Assembly: GCF_910594005.1 (NCBI RefSeq) | Contig: NC_057826.1 | Span: 78,597,163-78,661,162, forward strand | Source: Cervus elaphus | Lineage: Eukaryota > Chordata > Mammalia > Artiodactyla > Cervidae | Reading direction: 5' to 3' | Length of the DNA stretch: 64,000 bases | Made by a program: the position numbers and the translations under genes | Part shown: positions 31,201-43,424 of the stretch, piece by piece | How the letters are laid out: each line of letters starts with the position of its first letter | Numbering within the stretch: position 1 is the stretch's first letter | Notes under the pieces: model-generated | Told to the model about the DNA's origin: nothing | The model's database searches: none | The model's input: only the letters and a program-made list of their open reading frames with translations

Positions 31201-33631
31201 GTGAGTAGTCATTTATGCTTTGCACCTGAGTATAGGTAAGGTAGCTAGGTAAGTGTTTTGCTTGAAAGGGATTGAGGGAGAAAGAGATGGTAAGAAAAGA
31301 AAACCAAGCAAGAGAAGGAGTGAGAAAATAACAAGAAGAAGGAGAAACAGAAAAATGGGAGCAAAGGAGGGAGATATAACGTCAGAAACCTCTAGAGAGG
31401 CTGGCACTGCCTTCCCCCTCCCCATGCCCTGCCCTCTTCCCTTTGCGGGGCCAGAGGGTGCCCTCACCTTGATCCTGCCCTGGCTACATCCGACAGTCGC
31501 TGCCCTGACATTGGCTTGCCTGCCTGTGCCCTCACTCAAGGACACACGGGGTAGGAGAAGGAAAGAGGGAGGAAGGGAGAGGAGAAGAAAGGAGGGGGAT
31601 TTCTGCAGCCAGGAAAACAAAACAGTGAAAGTGGGGGGGGGAAACACAGAAAGAAGCGGGGGAGGAGGCTGAGATTTATAGACCTGTGAGCTGCTTTCTG
31701 TGCTGTGAAATCTAATTCCATCCTGTCGGCTTGGAAGCCTTCCCTGCCAGAAAGAACCACAGCTCAGGGCACTGCCAGACCTGGTGCCTCCCTGCCTCCT
31801 CCCACCTTCCCAGCAGCTCCTCCGACAGCCCCAAACCAAGGATAGTCCCTGGGGGGCAGACTGGGCCGAGTCTCGGGGCCATCACCCACCCGTGCGGCTA
31901 AGCCTTGGTGGAGCAGTGCCCAGCTGCAGTATGACCCTGGAGGTGGCCTTCATTCCTCAGGTCCAGCAGACGGGCTTAGAGTCTCAGGCCCCCCCGTTCT
32001 GCTGCTCTGCTCTTGCCTGGGTGTCGGGCCTTGTCGTGGGGGGTGGAGGAAAAGACAGAGGGCAGAGGGAGGACGCGGTGGAGGAGAGGGTGGGTGGGAG
32101 CTGACAGACCTCCCACTGTCTCTCAAGTGGCAACACATCTGTTAGCTTCACATCTCTGAGATCTCTAGAGTTGCTCCATCTCCTTTCCAGACTTCCATGT
32201 GACATTCTTCAGTTTTTACTCTCCTCAGCCAGGATTTTCCTGCTCATATGGCCCTGAGCAGTAAAGAAGCTGAAATATCAGTGTATTTCTATGTCTTTCC
32301 GGCTCACAAAACAGGCCCGTTGGCTTCCCTCTTCCTCCGTACGTGTTATTATCCTCTTAGGGAAACTCTCAACTGCCCATTTTTCCTCATTTTATTTCCT
32401 TTCCTCTACTTCCCTCCTGCCTTACCTCATATTCTCTCCCTTGCATCAATTCTTCTTTCACTTAGGTTCATCTTTCTCCTCTGCTTTTTCTCCACTTTTT
32501 CTCCTTTCTGAACCCTTCATTTCCAATGGCCTCTTTCCCTTTTTGCACCTGTCAACTACTAGCTTTGCCCTTTCCCTCCCTCATTCCCTGCTCTCCCTCC
32601 CCATCTCTGCCTCTCTCCCCTCACATCCCCATCTCTCTCCTAGTCCTGAATTCCTCTTGGCAAGCAGAGGGCCCGTGATCAAATATGAATGAGTCGTCTG
32701 TGCATGGCAGGCATCCTCGCCAGGAGAGGCAGAGCCCATGGAGCCGTCAGGCAGCTGTGGAGAAGGTGCCACGCGGCGCGACAGAGCGGGAGGGCAGGGC
32801 AGCCCCGATGCCACTCGTGCCAGCAGTGACCTTTCACCAGAAAGGCCACGGGCTCAGAAAAACACAGGAGGGCTGACTCTCCCTGACGACAAAGGAGACT
32901 GGGTACCCTGCTGTTGCATCACTGATACCACCAAAAGAAAGGCTGAAGGGTGGAGAGAAGACAGAGAGAGAGAGGAAGGCCAGAAGGGCACAGGGGAGCA
33001 CCTCGGCTCCTGTCCTGTGCTGTGTACTCACGGGGTTGAGCATCGGGGGCCCCTCGCCCGCAGTCAGGGCGCATCCCGGGAGCCGCACATCTCTCTGAGC
33101 TGCCGCGAAGCCCAGGGGTCCGGACCCCCCCGCCGAGGCCGCTCCCAGCTGCCGCAGCTCCTCGATCACCACCTGCACGCCGCTGCCCACACTGTCACAC
33201 TCCTCCTCTGCAGCCGGCACGGCCCTGCCAGCCTCCCCGGGGCTCTCCTTGAGGGGCCCGGGCTCCTCCAGCGGGGAGCTGTGTGCCCGACTCTCCCTGT
33301 CTTCATCCGTGGCGGGTACCTTCCCTTGCCTCAGCTCACCCACTTCCTCCTGGAGTCGTTTTAACAATTCGTTGTTGGCCCTGGCGAGACCCAGTGCCGC
33401 CTCGGCCAGACCCACGGCCTTATCCACCCGCTGGTAGATGATATGCAGGAGCTGCTCGGAGCTCTGGACAGCCAGGCCGTGTCCCGTCACCGTGATCGGG
33501 GTGCTGGGAGGAGGATTCCCGCCCTGACAGCCTGAGCTGGCCCCACTTGTCTCGTTCTTACACGCACAACAGCAGCATCTGGCCTCGCTGCCACTGGGAG
33601 GGGAGAAGAGGATGGTGGCGCTGAAGGACAT
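24852..33631 (-). CDS. C14orf93: C14orf93 orthologue, conserved protein of unclear function (6 coding exons)
   Basis: The exons join to 540 codons including the stop, giving 539 residues that match my memory of human C14orf93 (about 538) along the whole length. Visible features are a Cys cluster CCCCAC at 19-24 and a probable helix or coiled coil at about 58-100 (QLLHIIYQRVDKAVGL, then NNELLKRLQEEVGEL). A basic RRKR at 299-302 could be a nuclear signal. A conserved Trp/Lys-rich region (about 308-400) ends in KKLRSRRYR, followed by an acidic stretch and the tail IKVEKDE. IKVE fits the SUMO consensus at Lys534. I know no enzymatic motif here and assign no reaction. The start at 33631 gives the family MSFSATILF; an in-frame ATG lies 33 codons upstream. 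The gene lies between AJUBA and PSMB5 on the same strand, as in human. Confidence 0.95.
25538..25650 (-). CDS. C14orf93: C14orf93 coding exon 5
   Basis: The exon is 113 bases, with acceptor ccccaccag and donor CGG|GTAGGT. It encodes GACVAYFLTKRREYRN through KKLRSRRYR, a Lys/Arg-rich conserved stretch, and ends on a codon boundary. Confidence 0.95.
26295..26398 (-). CDS. C14orf93: C14orf93 coding exon 4
   Basis: The exon is 104 bases, with acceptor tgtggcag and donor AAAG|GTGAGAAAG. It encodes IKSSWNISVVKFLLEKL through DKELK and ends in phase 1. Confidence 0.95.
26625..26686 (-). CDS. C14orf93: C14orf93 coding exon 3
   Basis: The exon is 62 bases, with acceptor tcccctag and donor AAAG|GTATGATC. 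It encodes KLVHNVHNH through FNGSE plus two bases of a Ser codon. Confidence 0.94.
27058..27240 (-). mobile_element. Bov-tA SINE in C14orf93 intron
   Basis: This is a reverse Bov-tA, between coding exons 2 and 3 of C14orf93. Confidence 0.82.
27610..28080 (-). mobile_element. L3/CR1 LINE remnant in C14orf93 intron
   Basis: The plus strand reads as antisense CR1-clade sequence: a tccttcaaccactcttcatg segment, a catggcacctggaactgaat segment and a gaggtctggcc segment in the right order. It is ancient and diverged, and lies in the same orientation as C14orf93. Confidence 0.6.
28100..29600. other. C14orf93 intron, no feature beyond short tandem duplication
   Basis: A short duplicated unit (aagagttgcaaaaaa) occurs at about 28384-28425. 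Otherwise this is unique intron sequence without recognised coding or RNA features. Confidence 0.4.
29608..29705. mobile_element. hAT-type MITE fragment
   Basis: The segment gggtttctcaaccttgactc through ttgtaggatgtttaggga resembles a hAT-type nonautonomous element; its far half appears lost next to a Bov-A2 insertion. Confidence 0.45.
29717..29842 (+). mobile_element. Bov-A2-type SINE fragment with (AGC)n tail
   Basis: This is a Bov-A monomer ending in an (AGC)n run at about 29815-29840, flanked by the 11-mer ctccaagccac at 29706 and 29843. It is 5'-truncated. Confidence 0.85.
30396..30716 (-). CDS. C14orf93: C14orf93 coding exon 2
   Basis: The exon is 321 bases, with acceptor gttcttag and donor GTGAGTGAG. 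It encodes LVDDYVASEG through RRKRDLVLS. Both ends are in phase 0. It carries the basic RRKR motif. Confidence 0.95.
30924..31124 (+). mobile_element. Bov-tA SINE in C14orf93 intron
   Basis: This is a full-length Bov-tA from gggcttccctgacggctcag to ctgagcaactttcact. Short gggcctct repeats on both sides suggest the duplication. Confidence 0.85.
31255..31680. repeat. Purine-rich low-complexity stretches in C14orf93 intron 1
   Basis: Two A/G-dominated blocks (about 31255-31375 and 31550-31670) surround ordinary sequence. They produce chance open frames on both strands and are not genes. Confidence 0.5.
32390..32650. repeat. Pyrimidine-rich low-complexity tract
   Basis: About 260 bases are strongly biased to C and T, within the intron between C14orf93 coding exons 1 and 2. 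Confidence 0.6.
33032..33631 (-). CDS. C14orf93: C14orf93 coding exon 1
   Basis: This exon has 600 coding bases (200 codons), from MSFSATILF to MLNP, with donor CCCC|GTGAGTAC. It contains the Cys cluster and the predicted helix. A possible 5' acceptor reading ctgctccttcag lies near 33786, which would add a short stretch of 5' UTR; that acceptor is only a guess. Confidence 0.94.
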
Positions 33632-33799
33632 GGCTGTCGAGGCGGGAAGGGCGGTGCTCACGCTGCTGGGCTGCTCCGCAAGTGTCCCAGCCGACCGGAC
33701 CGCAGGAAGCGCTGGCCTCTCTCGATTCACTTTCCTTCCTCATGGAGGGTGGTCAGAGGAGCCTGGGCACCCGGGGTTGGGTTCTCTGAAGGAGCAGTG

Positions 33800-35690
33800 G
33801 GCTAGCCGTGCAGGCGCACACAGTCCATGGCTGCCTCTCCTTGTCCTGCAGAGTGGAGAGGGCCTTCTCTGTGCAGATCCTGGGCTGCCCTAGTCCCACA
33901 CACTGGGGGGGTCACCCTCACCCCGTCCCCATAGGGTGGGCCTACGAAGGCCTTCCCGAGGAACTCGGTTTCAGAGGGTGGAAGGCATGAAACCCCCCAC
34001 CACTCCAAAACTAAGGAACGGAGAGGGGACTCTACAGGACCCACGGGCATCTGGAAAGATTAGAAGATTAAGGAAGAAAATGTAGATCTGTCTTCTCCGC
34101 CTCTCTATCTTGGCTGTAATAACAGTATTGCATTTTATTGCTTTGACATCATTCCTTAAGGAGTTCAGAACACTTCACGTAGGTTAATCTCATTCACACA
34201 ACAGCTCTAGGAAACACGTATTAACCCAGGGCCAGAGAAGAGACATGCAGAAAACTTATATATCTTTTTCAAGGTCAGGGGAAGACAGCAGAAACCAGTT
34301 ATTGCTACTTTCAATCTAGTGTGCATGTGATTTTTTTCTTAAACTGATACCACTTTTTGTTGACATAAAGAATCATGATTCTACGATCTCTATAATTTGC
34401 ATACAGATGCATTCAGAATAACACTCCTAAATAAGGAGGAGGCCAATCAATGCAGCCCCCAAGACGCTGCCAACCTCACACTGTTATATCATTAATGCTT
34501 TGGGGATGGGCAGGGAAATGAAAGGAAAACCTGGATAGGAGAATTGAGCTTCCCTAACCAGGGCGGCAGAGACCCCTACTTTCACACTTTGTACACCTGG
34601 GCCTCCGGCCTCTGCAACAGAAGCTAACTGTTCTGAATGCTCCAGCTGGAAGCCCAGAAGAATCACCTCCAGGGCCCCTCATCTCCGCTCCTCATGCTGC
34701 TTAAGGGAGCGGCAGAGCTGAACGGGAGTTTCTAAGTAGCCCCATGCTACCACTCTGCCCACACAACCAGCCCCCAAAAAGAGAGATCAGAATATCAATG
34801 ATAAAATAAACTGCCTCTCCTCTGAATCACTGTAGTTAAGCGCCTAAACTACTCCAGGAGAAAAAGAAGAAAAAAAAGTGTGGGAGGGTTTGTACCACTG
34901 AGAACACTCCAAGGAACTTCATATTGTCATTTTCTAAATGACACTTGATTATAAAAGAATCTTTCTGCCTGAAGCTCCCTAAGCGACAAAATCTTATGTT
35001 TACAATTTCCTCAAGAGATACGTTTCTATCTTACCCTGTAAATTATATCATAACACCACAATTAAAAGGAGAGGAGGAGGTTAGGAGAATTTTCCACATA
35101 GAGAAATTTGGGGTTTTATTTTTTTTTTGAATCAGCAATCTCATTTCAGAAACAGGCAATATCAATGCCTCTGAGGTACTAAAATGTAAATCTGACAATG
35201 CATTTTAATTACATTTGGTTATTAAAGAATAGTCTTTAATTTGCTCTTTCTACCCTTTATATCGAAGAAATGCTTTTCTGTGCTAGATATTCACTTCTTG
35301 AAATAACGTAACTCAAATCCATTTACTGCTTCTCTATCATTAGAGTCACTGGAAAGCAGAGCTAAACCTAAAAATCTAAAGGTTAAAGTCAAATTAAAAC
35401 TAAAGGTTAAAGGAAAGCACTAAGCAATTCCCAAGTCAATTATGAATGAATCATTAATAAATCCTTTTCCTTCCTAAATAAGGGCCTACACGCTCCTGTG
35501 GGGATTTAACTTTTTTAAAACCAACATCATGCAAAGAGTTTAACCTGAAACATGGATGCTGTCAAGAAAAAGAAAGTTATGTAAATGATAATATGCAAAT
35601 GATCACCCACTTGGGTTTAGGATTTGTACAGTAAGAAATTAAGACCTGCCACTTATGTACTATTTTACATCAACTATAATTCAATTAAAA
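33800..35690. other. C14orf93 5' intron/UTR region, nothing firm
   Basis: Sequence upstream of the first coding exon holds no further recognisable coding exon. A weak MIR-like segment lies near 34.14-34.26 kb. Confidence 0.4.
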
Positions 35691-35694
35691 AAAA

Positions 35695-35812
35695 ATTGGG
35701 GGGCAGCACCACTCGGTTTGTGGGATTTTAGTTCCCCAACCAGGCATTGAACCCAGGCCCTGGGCAGAGACAGCACACAGAGTCATAATCACTGGACCAC
35801 CAGGGAATATAC
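35695..35812 (-). mobile_element. CHR-type SINE
   Basis: The reverse CHR body has the B-box in ggcattgaacccaggccctg and the ccaccaggga end. Confidence 0.72.
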
Positions 35813-35864
35813 CCCCCAAAAATTGAATAAATCAGTAATATATAAAATAAGCTATAAGGATATG

Positions 35865-36058
35865 TGTGTATGTGCGTACTCAGTCATGTCCAACTCTTTG
35901 AAACTCCATGGACTATGCCAGGCTCCACTGTCCCTGAAATTTTCCAGGCAAAAATACTGGACTGGGCTGCCATTTCCTACTCCAGGGGATCTTCCTGACC
36001 CAGGGATCGAATCCGAGTCTCCTACATTGGCAGGCAGATTCTTTACCACTGCAGGACC
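35865..36058 (-). mobile_element. Bov-tA SINE
   Basis: This is a reverse Bov-tA, moderately diverged, directly between a CHR SINE and an L1 end. Confidence 0.8.
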
Positions 36059-36061
36059 TGA

Positions 36062-36215
36062 GACGCCTAAGCTACAAGAATATACTTTACAATACAGGGA
36101 ACGTAGCTACAACTATAAATGGAGTACAATTTTTAAAAATCGTGTACCACTGTATTATATACTTGTAACCTATAATATTGTACATCAGATAAACCTCAAT
36201 TTTAAAAAAAATTTT
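36062..36215 (+). mobile_element. L1 LINE 3' end
   Basis: The stretch holds ctataaatggagtacaattt and ataatattgtacatcagata followed by an A-rich tail, typical of the mammalian L1 3' UTR end. A related L1 tail lies at about 35655-35693. Confidence 0.6.
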
Positions 36216-36914
36216 TTAAAAAACTACGGTGCATCACGTTGGGACTAACAGTAGGTATCCTTCCTGGGATCAAACTGACAACTGCTACACTCTTGCCCCA
36301 GATGCTCTTTCTTGCAGGAGGCCTTCTCCCCTGCTGGCCTCGTACCTGCCTCAAGCCCTTCTATCCCCTTAAATGGTCTTTCTTAGGTCATCTTCCCAAA
36401 ACAGCACTGAGATGGGAGTAATAAATAAGTAAATAAAATAAAAAATAGGGTTCTCACCATGCAGCACCACTTAAGGGCTATTTGAACTTGGGCCTCAGTG
36501 TTCTCTGGGGCTCTCTACCTCCTCTCTGCCCACTTTGAGTGTTTTTGTGAAGATTATTTATGATATATATATAGGCACCAACAGAGTGCTGGCACATAGT
36601 CAGTGCTCCACACATAACAGCTGATTCCTGAAACGTTTTGTGTTCCTATCCTGAATATCCATGCTGATGTCCTCATTTTGGGGGAAAAAAAAAAAAGGCA
36701 ATGGCTTGAGATAGAATTTGGGGAGCTTCCCCTCTAAATTCAATATCAAAGTTGTAAGAAATGAATTCAAGTCTACAAAGATGCTTTTATCAGTACAAAA
36801 CCTTTTATGATGCAAATTAGAAAGGTAATTGAAAAAACAGTATTTGTAACTACTTGCTATCACGAACTGGCTTTAGACTAAGGATACTGTTCAACTTTAC
36901 TCATTTTTAGTTTT

Positions 36915-37034
36915 GTTTATTTATTTATTTGACTGTGCTACATATAAGATCTTAGTTCCCCAATCACAGATGGAACCTGTACCCCCTGCAGTGGAGGCTC
37001 GGAGTCCTAACCACTGGACCACCAGGGAATTCCC
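36915..37034 (-). mobile_element. CHR-type SINE
   Basis: The reverse CHR copy has a ttatttattt tail side and ends ggaccaccagggaattccca. Confidence 0.8.
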
Positions 37035-37966
37035 AACTCTGCTCTTTTTTAATGCTAAATATATTTTCATATTTGTGTTGACATAAAATATCATACTAAC
37101 CTGCTCTACAATTCTGTGCCTCAGTTTCTTTCTGCTTTTCAGCTTTGGGTATAACCTAACTTCATCCATTTTAGAATGCCACATTTAGGGCAACAAATAC
37201 GTGTTTTCTTGAATTAATCTGTCTATTAAACCTGGTACAGTGCAGTGTAGCACTGTGGGCATTCAAATAACTCTTTTGGGGTATCTATGGACATCGTTTC
37301 TGATTTAGTTTCCCTGGGTCCTGCTAGAGTCTCTCACATAACGCCTAAGACCCTGAATAAAAAGATAAGGAAACTGGGGTTGGCAGGTATTAAAGGAACA
37401 TTTCACAATTATATTTACTAACCAGATAACAATTTAAAATGCTAGTATCAATAGCTACACATATCTTCATTAGAGAAGATGAGCAAGTTATATATATTAA
37501 AAAAAAAAGTGTTTCTAAAAATTCTGTCTATATAAGGCCATGCTAAAAGATGAGTCACCAAAATGGATTGCCACCTCCAAGTACTCAAGTGAAAGGAAGA
37601 TAAAGTCCCTATACGCAAGGAGCTTACAGCACATGTAAGAACAAAAGTCTAAAGAACAAAGCAAAATATACACAAGTGGCTAAAAATATAGTACAGAATA
37701 GAGATATCTTGAGTTAGTTCAAAATTATAGAAAGATCAACAGAATGAAACCATGTGAGAAAGGAGTCTTATCAAAGAAAAGTCTCCAACTGAGACCTGAG
37801 CAGGTATAGGATGAACTGGTACGGTGGTAAGACAAGGTGAGTGAGAGGAAAAAAACAAACATTACAGCCTTTACAGGGTACATGTGAGAGGTCAGAGCAA
37901 AAGGGCTTATATACAAAGTACAGAAAGCTGACAGTGGGCTTTGAAAACCAAGTTAAGGAAACAGAT

Positions 37967-38261
37967 CAGGGATCAGCAAACCTTTCTCTGGAAAGGACTA
38001 AATAAACTTAAGACTTTGCTGGCCATGTGGTTTTTGATACAACCATTGGACTTTGCCATTGTAGCACAAAGGGGCCATTGATGATACATAAATATAAGAA
38101 TGGCTGTGTTCCAATAAAACTTTATTAATACAGATATGTCACAGAATATTACACTTTAATATTTATATTAAAAAATATAAAAGCCATTCCTAGCCCATGG
38201 GGCCAACAAAAACAGATGTAATGCCAGACTTAGACTACGAGCTATAGTTTACTGACCTCTG
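37967..38261. mobile_element. hAT-type MITE with terminal inverted repeats
   Basis: The ends cagggatcagcaaacc and agtttactgacctctg are imperfect inverted repeats. The interior has the ctgtgttccaataaaacttt motif of a common mammalian nonautonomous DNA transposon. It is about 295 bases and appears complete. Confidence 0.7.
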
Positions 38262-38269
38262 TCTTAAGA

Positions 38270-40990
38270 CACTTAAAGTGGAACAGTTAGAGATTACAAG
38301 GCTGTTAAATCCTGGAGAGAAGTGATAAGAATGTACATTTGTGGATATGAAGGTTCAACATCTTAGAGAAAGGACTGATCTTATTCCTTAACTTAATAAA
38401 CATGTGGGATAGAGGGATTGGTTAAGACAACTTCAAGACTGTAAACCTAAGGGTCAGAAGATGGTAACACTGACAGAATGATAGAAATGAGGAAGCTGAG
38501 AGGCCCACCAGCATGATTGAAAAGATGTGTATTTATATAACATGTTAAATATCAGACTGATGGCAGCATCTTTAAATGGAATGTTCTGAAAGCAACTGGC
38601 TAGGGCTGAAAAACAAACAAGAGGAAGGTCAGAGCTGGAATGCAGACTTGGAAACTTTAGCAGGAGGTTATATTTGAACCTCAGAGAGTGAATGAGCTCT
38701 CCAAGGAGTAAGTATAAGGTCCTTGGCAGGGGCCAAGGACAGCACTTGGAGCCAATCCTTGGAAAAGTCTTCATTAAAAAAAGAATGTTCAGTAAGATGG
38801 AATAAAAAGTGTTAGGAACACCAAAGTAGAAAGAATAACAAGTGGATCCAATCAACTGTGACAAGTGCAGCAGAATGGTTAAAACAAGATGAAAATTAAG
38901 GAAATGCATGTTATTTGTCTGTGATGGTCACTGGTGCTGACTAGTAAGTTTTTTTTTGTTTTTTGGTAGTGGAAGTAATACTATGCATTGGATGAAAGAG
39001 AAATTGATGGAGAGAATATGGAAGCAAGACATGAAGTCAAGTTTTCTAGAGTATAGATATGAAAGGAAGGAAGCAGGAAGTCAGAAGGGGCACTACAGCC
39101 TCAGTATACTTAAAAAGCAGAAAGAAAAAAGGTCAGTGAAAAAGGAAAGGATGAACATATTAGGAAAGGATTTAGGTTTTCTTCTAGCAAGCATCCTCCC
39201 AATGTGAGAAGGCAGGCAGGTGAGCTCTTCTCTGAGTCAGCAGAGAAGAAAAAAATGAATGCAGGGGCAAAGGTTCACTGATGTGGAGCAATGAAGACAA
39301 AGATGTACACTACTGAAACATTCTTTTATGGATCTTCCTCAGTATGAACAATTCAAACTGATAAGAGAACTTTATTATAGACAGTGCTGCATTATTTGCT
39401 GTTACAACCTATTAAATCCTTCTTTTCTAACATTGCAGACTTAACATAATCATTCTTGCTTTTTCCATAACTAGTTGAAAGTTTCAGAGCCCCTTTAACT
39501 CTGCCAACATTATTAACCTACCTAAACTTTATTCTGCTATCTTTATTTTACTTCTCAAAATGTATAACTGTTTAATACAATAACCTGTAAAGCAATCCGT
39601 GGAATGTTTGGCAAAGCAATGGTTAATTGGAATAAATTATCCAAGCAGTGTCTATACCATTATTATTAAACATTAATACTGTCAACTCTTGCAATTTCAG
39701 ATTGCTGATTTATTTTAAAACCAAGTTTGCATTTTTGTTCAAGAAAGAGGAATGAACTAAGACTGACCATCACTGAAGAATATATATGCCTTTTGCAAAA
39801 CGCTATCAACTTTTAGAATTAGAATGTTAAAATGATCTTCAATCCTATCAAAAACTTGCCAACACAAAATGACAGCAACTGTCAAACTGAAGTGTGCACA
39901 AAATCTGTGTTTGGGGCTCATCAGGATCAGTCTAATTTTAATAATGTGAAAGGAGCCTAGAAAATGTGCTTTTCAATAATTTTGATATTTTTTCATAAAT
40001 ATTTAGATAAAGAATGAAAACTCATCTTTGGACAGACAGTTCAGGGTAAGGCTGTCCATAATCTTAACTATCCATTTCCTCCCAAGTCACATGTATTTGT
40101 TAGAACTAAATATATCACACTCTTGGCAGCTCCCTTGCTTGCTTCAACCCATTCTGAGTTTGAATTTTCTGCATGACTGAGTTCACCTCCAAACTAGGAA
40201 AAATAAAAGTTTCCTCACTACCTAATAGATGTGTAGTCTATGGTATCACTCAGAAGATAAATGTTTTTATAATGGGCCCTTGACTCATTCAGGGTCACGC
40301 CAGCAATGGACTTCCTTAAATGCGATTACTGAAAGCACAGCAATTCATACCATAATCTTCATTTTAAGAAATAAAAAGGAAAATGGCCACTTAAACCTCC
40401 TGCTGTGCCAGTCAGCCCTGCTCCTCCACCTGAAGGTGCAAAATGTCTCATCTGCTAAAACATGTCTCACTTCTCAAAAAAATCTACTTCTATCAGAGAT
40501 GAGCTCTTTATCACACAAGAGCAGGTAAGGAAATATCATTAATAGTCTTTTTCTACATTTTGAAACACTGACCCAAATAAAGATCAACAAAGAAAATCTA
40601 AGACCATGTTTTTTAGGGGTAAAAAAAAAAAAAAAAAAAAAAAGAGATGTGGACCCAGAGAGTACAGTGAGATCCTAAGAAAAGTATTTCACATAACCCG
40701 AAAATTTCAAGTACATTTGTATAGTAGTACCAGTGTTAAACCATCTCTTTTCTTTACATTTGCTAAAATGCAACTTGGTGAGATTATAATGACCGGTGTA
40801 AGGTTTTCATACCCATACACCTGACATTATGGCTCTTCCTGCATTTCCGGAGAAACTGAAAAATGAACAACTAGCTCCCAAAGTTGCGTTGTATGCCCAG
40901 CGAGCCCTTGGTAAATGTTAGCTGATTAAATATTAGTCAAAGATGACAAGGTGGGCACCAGGGAAAACAGAACCATTTCCGAAGAGAGTG
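38270..40990. other. Probable C14orf93 5' intron, no gene recognised
   Basis: The sequence is AT-rich and unique, with a 24-base poly-A run at about 40620. No conserved coding segment or RNA gene was seen. Confidence 0.4.
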
Positions 40991-40999
40991 TTTCAACTA

Positions 41000-41620
41000 C
41001 AGGTAGGGCGAGCGCAGCAGCGCGAAGAGGGAACAGAGCTGAGCACTTCCCTCGGGGCCGCAGGGGACAGGGCGACCCGTCACTGAGCCCCCGGGCAGAC
41101 GGTGTGCCCTGGGGGTCTTGAGGAAGGGGTGTTCCTCACAGCGCCGCAGACGGCCGACTAACCCGAGGCGCGGCCGGAGATCTAGCTGGATCACCGTGGG
41201 TAACTGCCACGGGGCCAAGAAAGCGCTGAGGATGGCGGGGGAGTTCCCGAGGAGGTCCAGCTTTGGCTGCCCTACTGGTGTCCCACCGCGTGTGCCCCTC
41301 GCGCAGCTCCAGCCTACTCGGCTGTGTCGAGTCTCGCGGCTCACTGCCAGGGAAGAAGGCGGTGTCTGCTCGTGTACCCTGCCAGCGCGCGCACGCGGGG
41401 AGGCCCCGCCTCACCAGTCTCCGGGCTCCTGGTGATTGGCGGTTGGACGATGGGGCGGAGCAAGGCCGGGGACGTTACTGGCTGCAATCCACAATCACTC
41501 AACAAGTCAGGGAGGGGAGGGGCCTTTTTAGGGAGGGACACGACTGCGAGGCTTTTTCAAGGCCGCTAGACGCCATCTTTAGCTTGATTTTTTGTTTGTT
41601 TGTTTACTCCCTTTTGTTGC
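41000..41620 (-). promoter_or_regulatory. CpG island, candidate C14orf93 promoter (proximal)
   Basis: The block is CpG-rich. On the minus strand it carries a CCAAT box (CCGCCAATCACC, about 41430-41441), a GC box (CCGCCCC, about 41453) and a YY1-like AAGATGGCG (about 41571-41579). A possible splice donor CTG|GTGAGG lies near 41415. Position upstream of C14orf93 and the CCAAT orientation favour minus-strand transcription, but no transcript evidence is available. Confidence 0.5.
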
Positions 41621-41659
41621 CTGCTGCTCACAGAGCTGCGTGTACACGATTATAGGTAC

Positions 41660-43386
41660 ATTGGTTACAGATCGGCCTCATACATTAGGTGGTGGGAGGC
41701 TTTTCGTTCCTGCCGGCCTCAGCTACAGATCTTTCCGATAACACTAGCAAGGTAGCAGTTGCCCTTAGTTCAAGTAAGTTTTCATCTCTATGGGCCCCGC
41801 AGATTCCAGAGCAAAATCAACCGAGTTTAGCTTTGCTTTGCCTTGGTAGGGGGGCCAAGCCAACGATATATTCGTGGGAGGAATTCTCTTACCAAGAAAT
41901 TCAAAGCAAGAATACTGGCTAGGAGCCTAAGTTCCTTGTAAAAATCAATCAACCTAGGAAGACAGGGGCTTGGGCTGTGTACCGTTTTAGGAAGAGCTGT
42001 CTTGGAGAAGGTAAAAAGTGTACGTGATGACGTACAATTTGGGGGGGGGGGGAGAATAAGAGCAAAATTCTATTAATAATTCCAGCACTACTGCCATCAC
42101 AAAGGCTACTTTAAGACTCTGACTAGATTTCATATATGCAGGTCTAAACTTGTGGAATGCTCCACATTTGAGACTGAGCTGACTTGTATTGTTAGGGAAT
42201 AGAAATGCACTCAGTACAGGTAAGAAACCCAGAGAGGTCACACAGGCTGCATTCATTACAGTGAATGTCAAGACTTGTACAAATAGTTTTATCGCCATTG
42301 TTAGATGTCCTAAATACAGCTTGAAACTGAGTGGGACGCAAACTGGGGGATGGAACTGTATTACCATCCTACAGTGGTTTTGTTGTTCTGAAATTTGAAC
42401 TCGACAGTAGATCCTTTTTTTTATCTCGCGATCACTATTTAATTTGTGACATTCTAGTTTCTCCCCATTTATTTCCTATCCTTTCACTCCAATCTGCCAA
42501 TATAGATTTGAATACGCTTTCCGTATGACTCCTAATAGGAGACAGTGGTTCTATAACAGAATTAAGTGAGAAAATGACTCCTGTAACCGGAGGTACTGCC
42601 CTGAGCCTGTTGCCCTCTAATTCAAGCACTTCTGTCCATGACTCTTATCTTAGGGTGAACGTTTTTCATTCCAAAAATGCAACATGGTAACCAAAATGCA
42701 TTTCTTACCCCTCCTATGTATTATTTGCCTTTGCCTCCTCTTGGCCCCTCCCCCATCACCACCACCAAGAACAGTTTTAGAGAATTGGACTTGACTGGAT
42801 TATTTTCCTGATATTTTGTCAGCTGTGGAGTTATTCAAACAAATCCCAACCTATAAACGACCATTTTGTCAAAAAGCCAAGAGAGAACTTCCCTTCTGAA
42901 CACACCAACCAAACCACACATAAAGGCCAAAATATACACAGCTGTACATTTAAGAACGTGAGACAATAAAAAGCAAAACCACTTAGGCAAAACAGTCACT
43001 AAAGAAGGCTTTAAACCAGAGTCAATAAATTGCTTACCCTCATTTGCCACGTGGACTGTATATTCCCTAGCAATTATTTAATTATTCAGTAAGTTGATAC
43101 TTTAGAAGAGCAGAAAAATACAGTAAATGCACATAGAATCAAAGTACCTAAGTAGTTCTATGCATAGGATTGCTTCTAGGCTGTAGTTTGCACATGAAAT
43201 CCTGTCTGGATCACATTTGGGAACACAACAGGAAAAAAAAATCCACATCCTAGGGGCTGCTTTGCACACATAAAACCGAAGGCAGTCGCTTTTAAAAACA
43301 AAATCTGATACGGCACATATACACACACTGTACATATACACAAAGCACAAAACCCCAAGATAAATCTTTACGAACTTATTTGCTTC

Positions 43387-43390
<4 letters not shown>
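41660..43390. other. Between the two CpG islands, no gene recognised
   Basis: This is unique sequence between the candidate C14orf93 promoters. Only short chance frames occur. Confidence 0.4.

Positions 43391-43422
<32 letters not shown>
43391..43422 (+). repeat. (CA)16 microsatellite
   Basis: Sixteen uninterrupted CA units occur here, which makes the site likely to vary in length between individuals. Confidence 0.95.

Positions 43423-43424
<2 letters not shown>

Noticed and set aside
32738..33364. 208-codon plus-strand frame
   Set aside because: It is antisense to the well-supported first coding exon of C14orf93.
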